Source of the DNA: Ricinus communis
Lineage: Eukaryota > Streptophyta > Magnoliopsida > Malpighiales > Euphorbiaceae
DNA length: 64,000 bases
Assembly (NCBI RefSeq): GCF_019578655.1
Contig: NC_063256.1
Location: 21,676,005-21,740,004 of the forward strand
Direction: 5' to 3'
How positions within the stretch are numbered: position 1 is the stretch's first letter; each line of letters begins with the position of its first letter. The notes under the pieces were generated by a model. That model worked only from the letters and a program-made list of their open reading frames with translations. It did no database searches and was not told the origin of the DNA. Of this stretch, positions 12,383-24,443 are shown piece by piece. Both the position numbers and the translations under genes were made by a program.

Positions 12383-15300
12383 TCATTCCCTCCTTCTTTA
12401 TCATGATTTGTCCTCGAATCATCACCTATGTTAAAATCAAAAAGAGAAAGATCAGCAACATTAAAAGTAGCACTAATTCCATACTCATTGGGCAATTCCA
12501 ATTTATATGCATTATCACTAATCTTTCAAGACTTGAAAAGGACCATCTTCTCGTGGAAGTAACTTGGAACCCCTTTGTGAAGGAAACCTTTCCTTGCGCA
12601 TGTGCACCCAAACCCAATCACCAGGTTCAAAAACAACCTTCACACGGCTATTATTAGCTTGTTGAGCATAAACTTTATTCTTTTTTTCAATATTTGCACG
12701 CACCTTCTCATGCAACCTCCTCACAAAATCTGCATTTTTCTTTCCATCTGGATTAAACACGTTCACTCAAAGGTAAAGGAATCATATCTAATAAAGATAA
12801 AGGAATAAAACCATAAACAACTTCAAAAGGACAAAATTGAGTAGATGAATGCACACTACGATTATATGCAAACTCTATATGCAGCAAACATTCTTCCCAA
12901 GATTTTAGGTTCTTCTTCGCCATAATACGCAACAAAGTACCTAAAGTCCTATTAACCACATCAATTTGACCATCAGTTTATGGATGACATGTAGTATAAA
13001 ATAATAACTTAATTCCCAACTTTCCCCATAAAGTCTTCCAAAGTAGCTTAAGAACTTTGCATCCCTATCACTAACAATAGTTCTAGGCATTACCATGCAA
13101 ACGCATAATTTCTTTGAAGAACAAATCATAAATATATGTTGCATCATTAGTTTTATGACATAGAATGAAATGAGCCATCTTAGAGAATCTATCAACAACA
13201 ACATATATGGAATCATTACCATACCTAGACCTAGGTAAACCAAGCACAAAATCCATAGAAATATCAATCCAAGGTGAACTAGGCACTAGCAATGGTGTAT
13301 ACAAGTCATGGAGTTTAGATTTAGACTTTGCTTGTTTACAAACAATGCATCTATCACAAAATCTAGCAACATCTTGCTTCATATTAGGCTAATAGAAAAC
13401 ATCATGCAAAACTCTAAAGTCTTAGCAATTCCAAAGTGTCCTATTAAACCAACCTCATGAGCTTCCCTAACTAATACCTCATGTATAGGACATATGGGAA
13501 TACACAAACATTTTTATTTAAACAAAAATCCATCATATCTATAAAACTTATCAATAGTAGCTTTTTCATAAGCATTAAACACATTGCCAAAATTAGAGTA
13601 ATGCTAAATTTCTTTAATATCTCAAAACTAAGGAATTTGGCATTCAGAGTAGAAAGAAAGCGCATACCTTCTAGATAATGCATCCACAACAACATTATCT
13701 TTACCTTGCTTGTATTTGATCACATATGGAAAGGACTCAATGAACTCACTCTATTTAAGCATGACTTTTCTTAAGCTTATTTTGGCCTTTCAAATGCTTT
13801 AATGAGTCATGATCCGTGTGAATTTTTTGGGCCAAAGATAGTGTTGCCATGTCTCTAAAGCTCTCACCAATATGTACATCTCCTTATCATAAGTTAGGTA
13901 GTTCAAGGCTACCCCATTGAGCTCTTCACTAAAATAAGCTATAGGTCATCCTTTTTGCATAAGAACAACTCCAATACCAATTTTGGAAGCATCACATTCA
14001 ATCTCAAAAGTCATGTCAAAATTAGGTAAAGTAAGTAAAGGTGCACTAACTAACTTAGATTTAAGCAAGTTAAAAGCCTTTTCTTGTTCCTCGCCCATTT
14101 AAGTCAAAAATTCGTTTAATTACTTCTGTTAAAGGTGTGGCTATACTAGAGAAATCCTTAACAAACCTCCTATAAAAACTAGCTAAGCCATGGAACGATT
14201 TTACATCCCTAACACTCTTAGGTTTCGGCCAAGACTCTATTGCCTTAACCTTTTTACTATCAACTTTTATTCCTTTAGCACTCGCAACAAATCCTAGAAA
14301 CACAAGTTTATTAATGCAAAAAGAAACATTTAGCAAAGTTGATATACAACTTGTCTTTACGCAAAACATCAAGTAACATGCACACATGTTCAACATGATC
14401 ATCTAAAGACTTGCTATAAATAAAGATATCATCAAAATAGACAATCACAAATTTTCTAATAAAAGCACGCAAACACATGGTTCTTTAATCTCATAAAAGT
14501 GCTAGGTGCATTAGTCAAGCCAAAAGGCATGTCTAACCATTCATACAAACCATACTTTGTTTTAAATGCAGTTTTCCATTCATCACCCACCTTCATCCTA
14601 ATATGATGATAACCAGATTTCAAATCAATTTTAGAGAATATAGTCGACCCATAGAGTTCATATAATATATCATCCAAACGAGGAATGGGATAGTGATACT
14701 TTACCATAATCTTATTGATAGCACGAAAATCAACACACACACCATATTCCATCCTTTTTTGATACAAGTAAGATGGGTACCGCAGATGGGCTCATACTTT
14801 CTTTAATCAAACCTTTGGCCATCAAATCTTCCACTTGTTGTTGCCACTCCTTCGCCTCCTCAAGATTACTTCAATAAGTTGGTCTATTTGGAATTAAAGC
14901 ACTAGGTATAAAATCAATTTGATGCTCAATTCTAATTATTGGTGGTAGTCCTTTAGGCATCTCTTTATTGTACAAGTCTTTAAATTCCTGCAAAAAAGGT
15001 TGAAATACACTAGGCAAACTAGTGCTTTCTTGGTTAATGCTTAAATAGGCGCCCTTGTATAAAAATATAATCATGGGTTGCCTTGACAGAAAAGCTCTCT
15101 TCACCTTACTCTCTCTTGCATAGAAATCGCCTTTTTTCTTACAATTTAAAATAGCACTCTCTCCTTTTGCATGCGCCTCTCTCTCTTTTCTTCTTTGCGC
15201 ATCACCTTCATTCTCTCCTTTCTCCTCTCTAGGCTCACATCTCTCATGGCTTTTCACACAACTCTCCTTTCGTTGTGCTTTTAACTCTTTCTCCCTCTCC

Positions 15301-15870
15301 AGCGCTTCCTCTCTCTCTTTTAGAACCTTTTGGCCCTCATAAACTTGCTTAGGAGATAATGGTACGAATGTAATAGGTTTGTTGTTCATCATAAAAGAAT
15401 ATCTATTTGAATATCCATTATGCACAACTCGCCTATCATATTTCCACGGACGTCTTAATATTATATGACTAGCATGTATAGGAATGACATCACATAACAC
15501 TTCATCATGATAACGTCCAATAGAGAATGGTATCAATGCTTGCCTATTAATCCTTATTTCCCCATAATCATTCAACCATAACAATCTATAGGGTTTTGGA
15601 TGTTTATTAGTAGGTAAACGCAATCTATCAACTAAACTAGCACTAACAACATTGATACACTCCCCCCATTTATAATCAAACTACATACCTTGTCTTGGAC
15701 TTGGCATCTAGCATGAAAGATGTTCTCTCTTTGGACTTCATTCTCTTCCTTTGCTTGGATATTAAGAGCATGTCTTGTGACAAACAACTCACCATTAAGC
15801 CCAATTTGCTCATTTATGTCACTTGCATCCTCAAGCTCGAGCATGCGTTCTTCATTATCATCAATCAACT
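12238..15870 (-). pseudogene. CRM-like pol (protease, RT, RNase H, integrase)
   Basis: Read on the minus strand. The protease region (15632-15850) has [12 protein letters not shown] then LIINGGS, where the catalytic aspartate expected before GGS is asparagine. A lysine/glutamate-rich linker (14871-15623) follows, then RT (14456-14767, [19 protein letters not shown] near 14420), then the RT/RNase H connection (14070-14290, [16 protein letters not shown]). Integrase has the zinc-binding [10 protein letters not shown] near 13330, a core with MDFVLGLP and VSDRDAKF, and [10 protein letters not shown] near 12880. The C-terminus enters the LTR. Frameshifts separate most domains. RT copies element RNA and integrase inserts it; neither can be made here. 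Confidence 0.85.
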
Positions 15871-17228
15871 TAGCTCTAAACAAGAACTAAGAATAAAGTA
15901 TAAACTCATAAAATATATAATCATCAATCAATCAACTTGAAAATGCATACTAGGCTTTTATAGCTTTTAGAAAACCCTAATTCTAAGCTATTAAGGAATT
16001 ACAACTCAAATAAGATAGAGATAAACATCCTAACTAAAAACTAGGATATGAACCAAACTAGCACAACGAATCCTACTCCAACAAGGAGTCTTGATAATGC
16101 AAATCCTACTAGGTTAAGGAATCTTAATTCAACAAGGAGCCCTGACTCCATTAGGAATCCTAATCCAGCAAGGAGTCCTCATGATATTAGGAGTTCTAGC
16201 AACGAGAGGAATCTTAATTCAACTAGGAATCCTAATTCACCTAAGAGTCTTAGTCCGATTCAAATTACAAGTCAATGAGCTTATCCAAGACATTTGGGTA
16301 AGGACATATCAATGCTTCAAGAATTCATTAATCTAATTCAGTTTATTGGGCTTGAATGAATCTAATTAGGCTTCAAAATACCAAAGAAACTGAATTGGGG
16401 CATATGAAGACTTTGGGCCTAACTTGGCTTATATTATGAGACCTATCTCTATGACTTGAATCCTTTTGGTTAAAATTTAGGGTCTTTTAATGCCTATATG
16501 AGGCTAGTACGAATTTTGATGTAAAAATTAAGTTAAGGTTGAATGATAATTGGTATTTTTATCTTAATATTTGTTTACTTTATCTTTGTGTTTTTGTTTG
16601 AATGAAAATCTTACTTATCAATGAGTTGATCTATCCTTGTGGGGTACTTGGAATTAGGGTCTAAGAGACTTAGTTTTCCTTAGTTTATAATTCTTGATCA
16701 TCTTTCTAAGAAATCTATCTTCTAACCCGTCTTAAGGGTTGAACCGAATTGATTCTTGGGATTTTCATGTTAATGTGATAGGGGTCCGCAATTCAAAAGG
16801 GGCTCTCAAGCTTATTCGTGGAGGTTTCATATCAAACAAAGTCCCAATACTCCCAAAATACTATGTAACCGCCCATTATGAGTAAGAAATCCTAGTTTAT
16901 TTAAGCCACATGCATGGGCCATTTTTAGTGGAACTAATTAGGCCCAAACTCCCAATATGCTCCTTTATGTTCATTAAGCCCATATTAGATTTATTCAAGC
17001 CCAATACATTGAATTAGATTAATGAGCCTTGTATTTAAATCCAACTCTTCAAGCCTTGATGTGTCCTTAGCCCAAACATCTTGAATAAGCCCACTGAGAG
17101 CTTCTTTTATCTTCTTAGCCTTGGACCTTGTAATTGTGCCTCTATGGATATGAATTGGATCTTGAATCCTAGTTGAAATAGGATTCCTTGTTGGAGTACG
17201 ACTCCTAGTGCGAATAGGATTCGCATAA
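15871..17228 (-). repeat. LTR-A, 5' LTR of element 1, split and 3'-truncated
   Basis: On the minus strand LTR-A begins at 17228, with GGATTCGCATAA on the plus strand next to the GATCA duplication. It is interrupted by a nested LTR-B (16044-16834) and continues from 16043 to about 15871. The final 230 bases, including the promoter-distal end and primer site, are missing compared with the 3' LTR at 11581-12382. Confidence 0.82.
16044..16834 (+). repeat. Solo LTR-B nested in element 1
   Basis: 791 bases beginning GATATGAACCAAACTAG (first base changed from T) and ending GGTTTCATATCA. It is flanked by aacta (16039-16043) and aacaa (16835-16839), a duplication with one mismatch. The site without the insertion can be seen in the sister LTR-A copies. 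It carries the 18-base repeats (16070-16265, coding NPNPAR/SPDSIR-like units) and the TATA/CTAGTACGAATTT core. It is a solo LTR left after recombination between two LTRs. Confidence 0.88.
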
Positions 17229-17665
17229 GATCATTAAGCTAAGCTAAAATGCCAACGGTCAATCTTGTCAATTGCATTCCCATGATTCCTTATGCCAATC
17301 CTTGTGTGATCAGGAGTCCTCGTTCTTAGAGGAACAAGGAATAATGTAGATCATAGTGGTGTAAATCCTGGATTATAATATTTGGGAGTACCTCAATTCT
17401 CAGCATTCATTCTTTTCTCTAAAAGAATCATTTGTGATCATTAAGAGAATGATTTAATACTCCACCAACTAATTCTCTTTCTTGTGTTTGTCCAAGCATT
17501 AGATTGGTGCCTATGATTGCCTCTTCCATGCACTTTAATTCAACACTCGTGTTTGTGCTTGCGAAATAAAACCAAACCATCATACTAGACTTAGATTAGA
17601 GAGAGACAAATAAAAGAAACGAACATATGAGAATCTAGGTAGGATTTCATATCTAATAAGGAAAG
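17229..17665 (+). repeat. 1-kb repeat, right half of split unit
   Basis: Continues the unit interrupted at 11580. It holds the cttatgccaatccttgtgtgatcaggag segment, the gtttgtccaagcattagattgg segment and the accaaaccatcatactagac segment, ending near aaagaaatcacaag. The first five bases, GATCA, are the right target duplication of element 1. Confidence 0.85.
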
Positions 17666-18390
17666 AAATCACAAGTCTTGGATTTTTAACGCCACAAACT
17701 AAAAGTTCGATAAGTTCCTAAGTACCAAACAAAAACTCTAAAGAACAATTCTCACTTAAGAGAAAAGAAGATTTTTATATTCAACTCAATGATGTCTTTA
17801 CAAATGCAAATACCTTGCCTATTTATAGGAAGAGGCCAAGGGCAGTTTAATAAAAATAAAATAAAATAAAAAGGAAATTACATAAATAAAGAAATAACTC
17901 GTACAATTGTAACCACCAATGTTTAATGTCATTTTCATAAGCATAACCTCTCCCTTTAATGGTTTCATAACACCTTGATTGACTACAATATTATCATGCA
18001 TGTAACCTTTCATTTATAATGAATATAATAGTTTTCTTCATCGTAAGCCTTCAAAAGGATGAATGAAATCATACTCCTTTTCTCGTTTTACATTCTTCAA
18101 TTTAAACCTAAAACAATGCAAATAATAAGCATAATTAGTACTTAATTAAATACTTAATTAAATACTTGAACTAATACTTAATTGGATCTTACTACAAGGC
18201 CAACTTTATCATATTTGTGGACTAGTTATTATAACTTTAACTTAAGCACAATAACATTAATAATAAACAAAAAAAATTAAGAAAAATCCAACATATAATA
18301 TACGGCCTAAAATTAAGAAAACTCTAACTAAAGATATAAATAAAGTTCTAATAAAATTAAATGTAAATGTTTTAGATAAAATGGCTGAAT
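17666..18390 (-). other. Unassigned; minus-strand promoter-like TATA box
   Basis: No frame is convincing. On the minus strand cctataaatagg (plus positions about 17817-17830) precedes a long AT-rich leader-like stretch, which suggests a fragment of an unidentified LTR read toward lower coordinates. Between 18120 and 18185 there is a simple taattaaatactta-type microrepeat. I saw no boundaries or duplications. Confidence 0.3.
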
Positions 18391-18774
18391 AGCCCATTCG
18401 CCATTAAAGGCCTGGTAAAAAGGACGCAAGGATATATCAACCCGCTTCTACAGAAAGCAGAAAGGTTTAGGGTACATCCGAGAAGGAGCTCACCATCAAA
18501 TCAAGATCATGACCAAGCCAAAAGGATGGCATCCACCTTTGACCCGGACCATACATACCTACTTCAAAAAGAGTATGACCACCTAATAAGAATAGGGCCA
18601 GTTGATGAAGGTCTACTTGTCCATTCAGCATTCTTAAGACCAAAGAGTGGGCGAAAAGGGGCTTAAACCAAGTTCCTCTCTTGACTGGTGATGGCCTGAA
18701 CGAAGTTAACTAAGGCTGGACTATCATGAGCTTCGAGTTCTTTTCCATGAGCTATCTTTGAGCCAATATATTAT
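18391..18774 (-). other. Possible 3' flank of element 2, unassigned
   Basis: Slightly more GC-rich than its neighbours and without a supported gene. It lies just beyond the pol C-terminus of element 2 on the minus strand, where the 3' untranslated region and LTR should be. It does not resemble LTR-A, -B or -C by eye. Confidence 0.25.
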
Positions 18775-21700
18775 ATGAAGGTTGACAAAGCTTCTTCAAC
18801 ACTTTTAGCCTTAGCTCGAGTCAAAGGTCCTCCAAAATTGGTCAATGGATCCATTTGGCTAGTTGGACCACTCTATTGTTCATCATTCTCTCTTTCTTCA
18901 AATGGATTCATCCTCGAATCATCTCCTCTATCAAAAAGAAATAAATCAGACACATTAAAAGTAGTAGATACATTGCCATACTCACTTGGCAAAATCAAGT
19001 TTATAGGCATTGTCATTTATGCATTCAAGCACTTGGAATGTTGCATCTCCATGAGGCATGAGTTTAGAATTCCTTTGATTAGGAAATCTATCTTTCCTAA
19101 GGTGCAACCAAACCCAATCACCTAGTTCAAATAACACCTTCTTTCGCCCCTTATTTTTTGTAGTAGCATATTGTTGTGTTGTCTTTTCAATTTTGCAATT
19201 TCACCTTCTCATCTAAAGCTTTAATAGCTTCAATCTTTTTCTCTCCATCAAGACTCGCTTTCTCATCAATTGGTAAAGGCAACAAATCTAATGGTGTTAG
19301 CAGATTAAAGCCATATACCACTTCAAAAGGGTGAATGTTCAGTTGTAGTATGCACTCTCCTATCATAAGCAAACTCCACATGAGGTAAACATCCCTCCCA
19401 ATTCTTTAAGTTTTTTTAAATGACTACCCTCAAAAGTGTAGACAAGGTCCTATTCACCATGTTAGTTTGTCCGTCAGTTTGTGGATGACAAGTGGTTGAA
19501 AATAAAAGCTTTGTTCCTAACTTCCTCCAAAGAGTCTTCCAGAAGTAACTCAAGAATTTGACATCCCTATCACTAACAATAGTACTTGGAACGCCATTCA
19601 ACCTTACTATCTCCTTAAAAAATAAATCTGCTATATGTGTTGCATCATTAGTTTTCTGACATGGTATAAAATGTGTCATTTTGCTAAACCTATCAACAAC
19701 AACAGACATAAAAGCTTTGCCACTTTTTTAGACCTAGGTAGACCCAAAATGAAGTCATTGATATATCCACCCATAGTTCACTAGGAATAGGAAGTGTATA
19801 CAATCCATGAGGCATTTCCTTAGACTTGGCTTGTCTACATGTTAAGCATCACTCACACAATTTTTCTATACCCCTTCTCATATGAGGCCAAAAGAAATGC
19901 TCATGTAGTATGTCAAAAGTCTGTTTCATACCAAATTGCCCTATTAGTCCTCCACTATGTGTCTCATTCACTAACGACTCCCTCAAAGAACATTGAGGCA
20001 CACAAAGTTTGTTTCTTTAAATAGAAATCCATTATGCCTATAAAACCTATCTAGTCCCCTTTCTCACATGTAGCATATATAGTGGAAAGATCAAGGTTAG
20101 AAGTGTAAACATTAACATGAAAATCCTAAGAACCAATTCAGTTCAACCCCTGAGGAAGGTTATAAAATAGATTACTTAGAAAGATGGTTAAGAACTAGAA
20201 TTTGGAAAACTTGTTCCTAAATCCCAGTTTTTGGAAAACTTGTTCCTAAATCCTAGTTTCAAAACACTCCACAAGAAGATGATTAATCTACTTGAATGTT
20301 TCTTAAGCATGCATTCTACGTAAGAACACAAAGACAAAGCAAATAGCTTTAAGGTTAAATAACCAATTACTATTCAAATTCAACTTCACTCCCTATATCA
20401 AAATCCATACTAGCCTTTTATATTCCTTAGAAAACCCTAAATCCTAAATAATAAAGATTTATATCTCATTTAGGATAAAGATAACCTTCCTAAGATTTAC
20501 ATTAAAATTCCTAATAAAACAAAGTCATGTTTAGGTTAAAATACATGTATGGTCGCCCAAAGCCACAAAACCCTCATTTACATAAGTCATATAGATGGGC
20601 CTCATAACATAAGCTAAGTTAGGCGCTAAGTCTTCATATTCTCTAATTCAGCTTCTTTGGTCTTTTTAAGCCTAATTTGACTCATTCAAGCCCAATAAAC
20701 TGAATTAGATTAATGAGTCCTAAACTTAAATCCAATTCTTCAAGCCTTGATATGTCCTTAGCCCAAATGTCTTGGATAAGTTCATTGACTTGTAATGTGA
20801 ATCGAACTAGGACTCATAGTTGAATTAGGATTCCTTTTGTTGCTTGAACTCCTAATATCATCAAGACTCCGTACAGGATTAGGATTCCTAGTTGAGCCAG
20901 GACTCCTTGTTGGATAACGATTCCTTTAGCTAGTAGGATTTGCATCATCAAGACTCCTTGTTGGAGTAGCATTCGTTGTACTAGTTTGGTTCGTATCACA
21001 CAATTTCCTTACCTTGCTTGTACTTAATCACATAAGGAAAAGATTCTATGAACTCTACCCACTTGGCATGTCTTATGCTCAACTTTAGTTGTCCTTTGAG
21101 GTATTGCAAGGACTCATGATATGTATGGATGACAAACTCCTTATACTATAAGTAACGTTGCCAAGTTTCAAGTACCCTCACCAAGGCATAAAACTCTTTA
21201 TCATAAATTGGATAGTTTAGGCTAGCTCCACTTTACTTTTCACTCAAGAATGCGAGTGGTCTTCTCTCATGCATTAAGAAACCTCCTATACCTATACCAC
21301 TTGCATTACATTCAAGCTCAAAAGTTTTGTTAAAATCAGGTAACGCAAGTAAAGGTGCAGAACTAAGTTTGTCCTTTAGTAGTTTGAAAGCTTCATCTTG
21401 TTCTTTACCCCACCTAAAATCTACATTCTTCTTTATGCATTCAGTTAATGGTGCGACTACAGTGGAAAAATCTTTAATAAATCTCTTGTAAAAACTAGCC
21501 AAACCATGAAAACTATGCACTTCATGAACACTTGTAGGTGTAGGCCACTCCCTAATTACTTTAACCTTTTCTTAGTCCACAGTAATTCCATGTTCATTAG
21601 CAACATAACCAAGCAAGATTATTTCATTAGTGTAGAATACACATTTTTTAAGATTAACATATAAACTTTCACTCCTAAGTGCAGTAAAAATAACCCTCAA

Positions 21701-22900
21701 GTGTTTAATATGCTCATCTATAGATTTGCTATACACAAGAATATCATCAAAATAAACTACCATGAATTTACTAATGAAAGCACGTAACATATGGTTCATT
21801 AATTGCATGAAAGTACTTGGTGCATTAGTTCAACTGAAAGGCATTACTAACCATAATCTTGTTAATTGCACGGCAGTCAACACACATCCTCCACGTCCCA
21901 TCCTTTTTAGGTACTATAAGTATAGGTACATCATATGGACTCATGCTTTCTCTCACATAAACTTTTTCCATCAACTCTTGCACTTGTTTTTGAATTTCTT
22001 TTGTTTCCTCCGGATTGCACCTGTAGGCTGGCCTATCAGCAATGCTTACTCCAGTAACAAAGTCAATTTGATGTTCTATCCCATGAATTGGTGGTAAGCC
22101 TTTTGGAATCTCTTCAGGAAACAAGTCTTTATATTCCTGTAAAAGTTTCGAAACAACACTTGGAACAGAAGCTGTTAAGTCATTATTGTTAAGCAATGAT
22201 TCCTTGTACACAAGTACAAATAGTGACTGCCTACAAGTTAAAGCTCTTTTAACCTCACTTCCACTTGCATAAAAGCTCAGGTGTTTGTCACTCTTGCTCT
22301 TTTTACGTGTTTCCCCCTTACATTTCCTATTTTCACTCAAATCACTCATCTTACCATTTTCTTTTCTCTCATGCTCACTTGCATTCCCCAATTGCCCAAT
22401 TTTTCCAAAAAGCTCCTCATATTGTTATCGAATGCGCATTTGATCTTTAAAGATAGCCTTAGGTTATAATGGTCCTAAGCTGAACTTGCGCTCATCCATC
22501 ATTAAGGAATATCTATTCCTGTATCCATCATCCAACACTCGTCTATCACACTGCCATGGTCTTCCCAAAAGCAAATGACTAGTAAACATGGGTACCACAT
22601 CAGAAAGAACCTCATCTTATATTTCCCAATTGAGAATGAGATTATTGCTTCTTTGGTTACCTTTTAAACTCCAGTATCATTGACCCATTGTAGTTTATAT
22701 GTCTTAGAATGCTTTCGGGTCAGTAACTTTAGTTTCTCCATAAGAAGTGTACTAGCAAAATTTGTACAATTGCTGCTATCAACAATTAAATTGGAAATTT
22801 TGTTTAAAATCAGCAATGTGTGTGAAATAAATTCTCACGTTGCTCAGTATCATCATAATCATCATGCTTCACTTGCACAATTAATGTACGTGCACAATAA
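18775..22900 (-). pseudogene. CRM-like pol of element 2
   Basis: The protease core near 22775 reads LIVDSSNCTN, with the usual glycine after the catalytic Asp-Ser replaced by serine. A linker region (21960-22600; GRPWQCDRRVLDDGYRNRYS) leads into PKKDGTWRMCVDCRAINKIM. The RT then jumps, near 21855, straight to MPFS...NAPSTFMQLM, losing the block with the first catalytic aspartate. YFDDILVYSKS follows (about 21740). RNase H/connection lies at 21233-21520 ([16 protein letters not shown]). Integrase pieces lie at 19416-19709 ([28 protein letters not shown]) and 19187-19381. The last part encodes the RARAK tail near 18790. The RT lesion alone makes this copy inactive. Confidence 0.82.
20106..20998 (-). 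repeat. LTR-B fragment nested in element 2
   Basis: On the minus strand it starts TGATACGAACCAAACTAG at 20998 and runs through the 18-base repeats, the promoter (near 20408) and the tail, but stops about 80 bases short of the usual TATCA end. It is longer than 16044-16834 in the middle, partly through a local direct repeat of ttttggaaaacttgttcc (20190-20260). About 40 codons of pol are missing at the insertion point, so a deletion accompanied or followed insertion. Confidence 0.8.
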
Positions 22901-22979
22901 TGCCTCCCTTTTTGCAAACTCCACATCACTATTCTTATCACTCTCACTATTTCCTCCTTTCGCTAAAAGATTCTATACC

Positions 22980-23318
22980 ATCATCCACCGTGATCATTAC
23001 CATTTTGTTAGGGCATTAAGATGCTATGTGTCCACGTCCTAAGCATTTGAAGCATCTGATTTCCTTACTAGGTGCCGCAGATTCTTTACCCTTACTTTTG
23101 TCATTATTAAACTTGTTAGATTCATCTTTGACTTTAGGTGTAGTTTTATCATCCTTTTTATTCCAATTAGATTTCCATGTTGAATTACCCCTCCTAAGTG
23201 AGGTTTTGAAACATACCTAAATGAACCCCTTTCTTTTAAGTTACTTCTCAATCTTCATGGCTACATTCAACATGTCTTCTCTATTAACATAGTGTTGTAA
23301 CACCACTTGTAAATCCAA
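22980..23318 (-). pseudogene. CRM-like gag C-terminus with zinc knuckle
   Basis: Minus-strand reading gives LQVVLQHYVNREDMLNVAMK near 23270, then a lysine-rich stretch, then CFKCLGRGHIAS with the final cysteine one stop away (about 23009-23055). This is a CX2CX4HX4C knuckle that binds element RNA during packaging. An in-frame stop falls inside the knuckle, and a frame change separates the halves. The capsid half is absent because the 1-kb repeat takes over at 23319. Confidence 0.75.
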
Positions 23319-23775
23319 GTGTAAGGATCAAATTGAATTGATTTAAACACAAGGGTAGACAAAGAACACAAAAAAAGGAAGGATGTGAGCGATAAGTCTA
23401 GGTTCGCTAGTGCAAGTCTTCATAAGCCTGCAAAGTTCTTGGAAGAACCCGTAACTTAATTCTTCGCAAGGTAGAAAACTAAAATAATATGTTTACTAGC
23501 CTGAAATATTCGGTTGCATGTGGTTTTCATAGTGCGAAAGCTCTTATTCCATAAGAATAAGAAACTAGAAGCTTAATCTGAATAAGCACATAAAGAAAGA
23601 TGAATAAACTAAAGTCAAATCAAGAACTGTAGAGGAGTTGATTGGCCAATAACTCTCGTAGTCCTAAATTTTATGAGCTAGCTTGACGAAAGTAAGGGTA
23701 AATTCTCGTGGGGCCATCTAATAACACTCCGGCCTAAATTACTTCATTTTATGCTTCCCTAACGTCAAAATGTGC
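23319..23775 (+). repeat. 1-kb repeat, plus-oriented part of array 3
   Basis: Begins at gtgtaaggatcaaattgaattg, passes the unit marker at 23384 (ggatgtgagcgataagtcta) and the gttgattggccaataactc segment, and ends at tgcttccctaacgtc. It then flips to minus-oriented repeat, so this is an inverted junction rather than a continuing array. Confidence 0.82.
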
Positions 23776-24440
23776 ACATTACCGATTGGATAAAGCATGT
23801 TAAAGTGGTAATCATAGGCACCAATCCAATACTTAGACAAATGCAAAGAAAGAGAATTAGGTGATGGAGTATTGATATCAATCTATAAAGGATCACAGAT
23901 GATTCTTTTGGGGGAAAGAGGGAATGCTAAGAATAGAGACACGTTGAAATGTTCCGATCCAGGATTTGCACCATTGGGATATCCATCATTCCTTGTTCCT
24001 TTAGGAATAAGGACTCATGATGACATAAGGATTGGCATAAGGAATCATAGGAATGCAATTGACAAGCTTCGCTGGTGGCATTGGGCTTAGCTTGATGATT
24101 AAGCATGAGAGAATGTAAATCCACAATCGTAAGGGAGAAATCATGTTGTTTTCAATTAATCCAAGCGTAATATAGTGAGAACGCGAGTGTTTTGATGTTT
24201 GGGATTCATATAATGAAGTAATTTGCGTCAAACTGTTATTAGGTAGGCCTATGCAAATTTTCCCTTGTGTTTGTTATGTTGACTCATAAAATTTAGGACT
24301 ATGAGTGTTGTTGACTAGCCAACTCCACTCTCATTCTTAATTTCACTTTAGCTACAATTGGGAATATAAGCATTTTGATGTTTGGGATACATATAATGAA
24401 GTAATTTAGTTCAGACTATTATTAGGTATGGCCACGCGAA
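23776..24440 (-). repeat. 1-kb repeat, minus-oriented part of array 3
   Basis: Contains in reverse order the caccaatccaatacttagacaaatgc, gattcttttggggg, aaggaatcataggaatgcaattgac and atgtttgggattcatataatgaag segments. A second partial run begins at about 24355. It ends at 24440, where truncated LTR sequence of the Tekay-like element begins without a target duplication. Confidence 0.82.
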
Positions 24441-24443
24441 TAA

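Larger units (their letters stand above)
11581..17228 (-). mobile_element. Element 1: CRM-like gypsy element, gag deleted
   Basis: A 5,648-base insertion flanked by GATCA at 11576-11580 and 17229-17233, the 5-base duplication typical of LTR elements. On the minus strand it has a 5' LTR-A (interrupted and missing its 3' end), then a pol region in the order protease, linker, RT, RNase H, integrase, then a complete 802-base 3' LTR-A. The 5' LTR end, primer site, leader and gag are gone. The junction lies near 15870, where LTR sequence joins directly to the gag/protease boundary. The integrase wording ([29 protein letters not shown]) is characteristic of the CRM clade of chromoviruses. The element is dead: many stops and frameshifts. 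Confidence 0.88.
18775..23318 (-). mobile_element. Element 2: CRM-like gypsy element, truncated
   Basis: Minus-strand order is gag C-terminus with zinc knuckle, protease, linker, RT, RNase H, integrase, and a C-terminal tail (PLTRARAKSVEEALS, near 18790). The domain wording matches the CRM clade but is distinct from elements 1 and 6. The 5' end is lost: gag meets the 1-kb repeat at 23318. An LTR-B fragment (20106-20998) sits between RNase H and integrase. No flanking LTR of its own was recognised, so the true 3' limit is unknown. Confidence 0.8.

Noticed and set aside
16070..16265. Regular short repeats that could suggest a CRISPR array
   Set aside because: Units are about 18 bases with no unique spacers, they are degenerate, and they occur in every LTR of the family and in frame with coding sequence.
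18775..19125. A 116-codon plus-strand open frame
   Set aside because: It is antisense to the integrase C-terminus and basic tail of element 2, whose reading (PLTRARAKSVEEALS) is recognisable.
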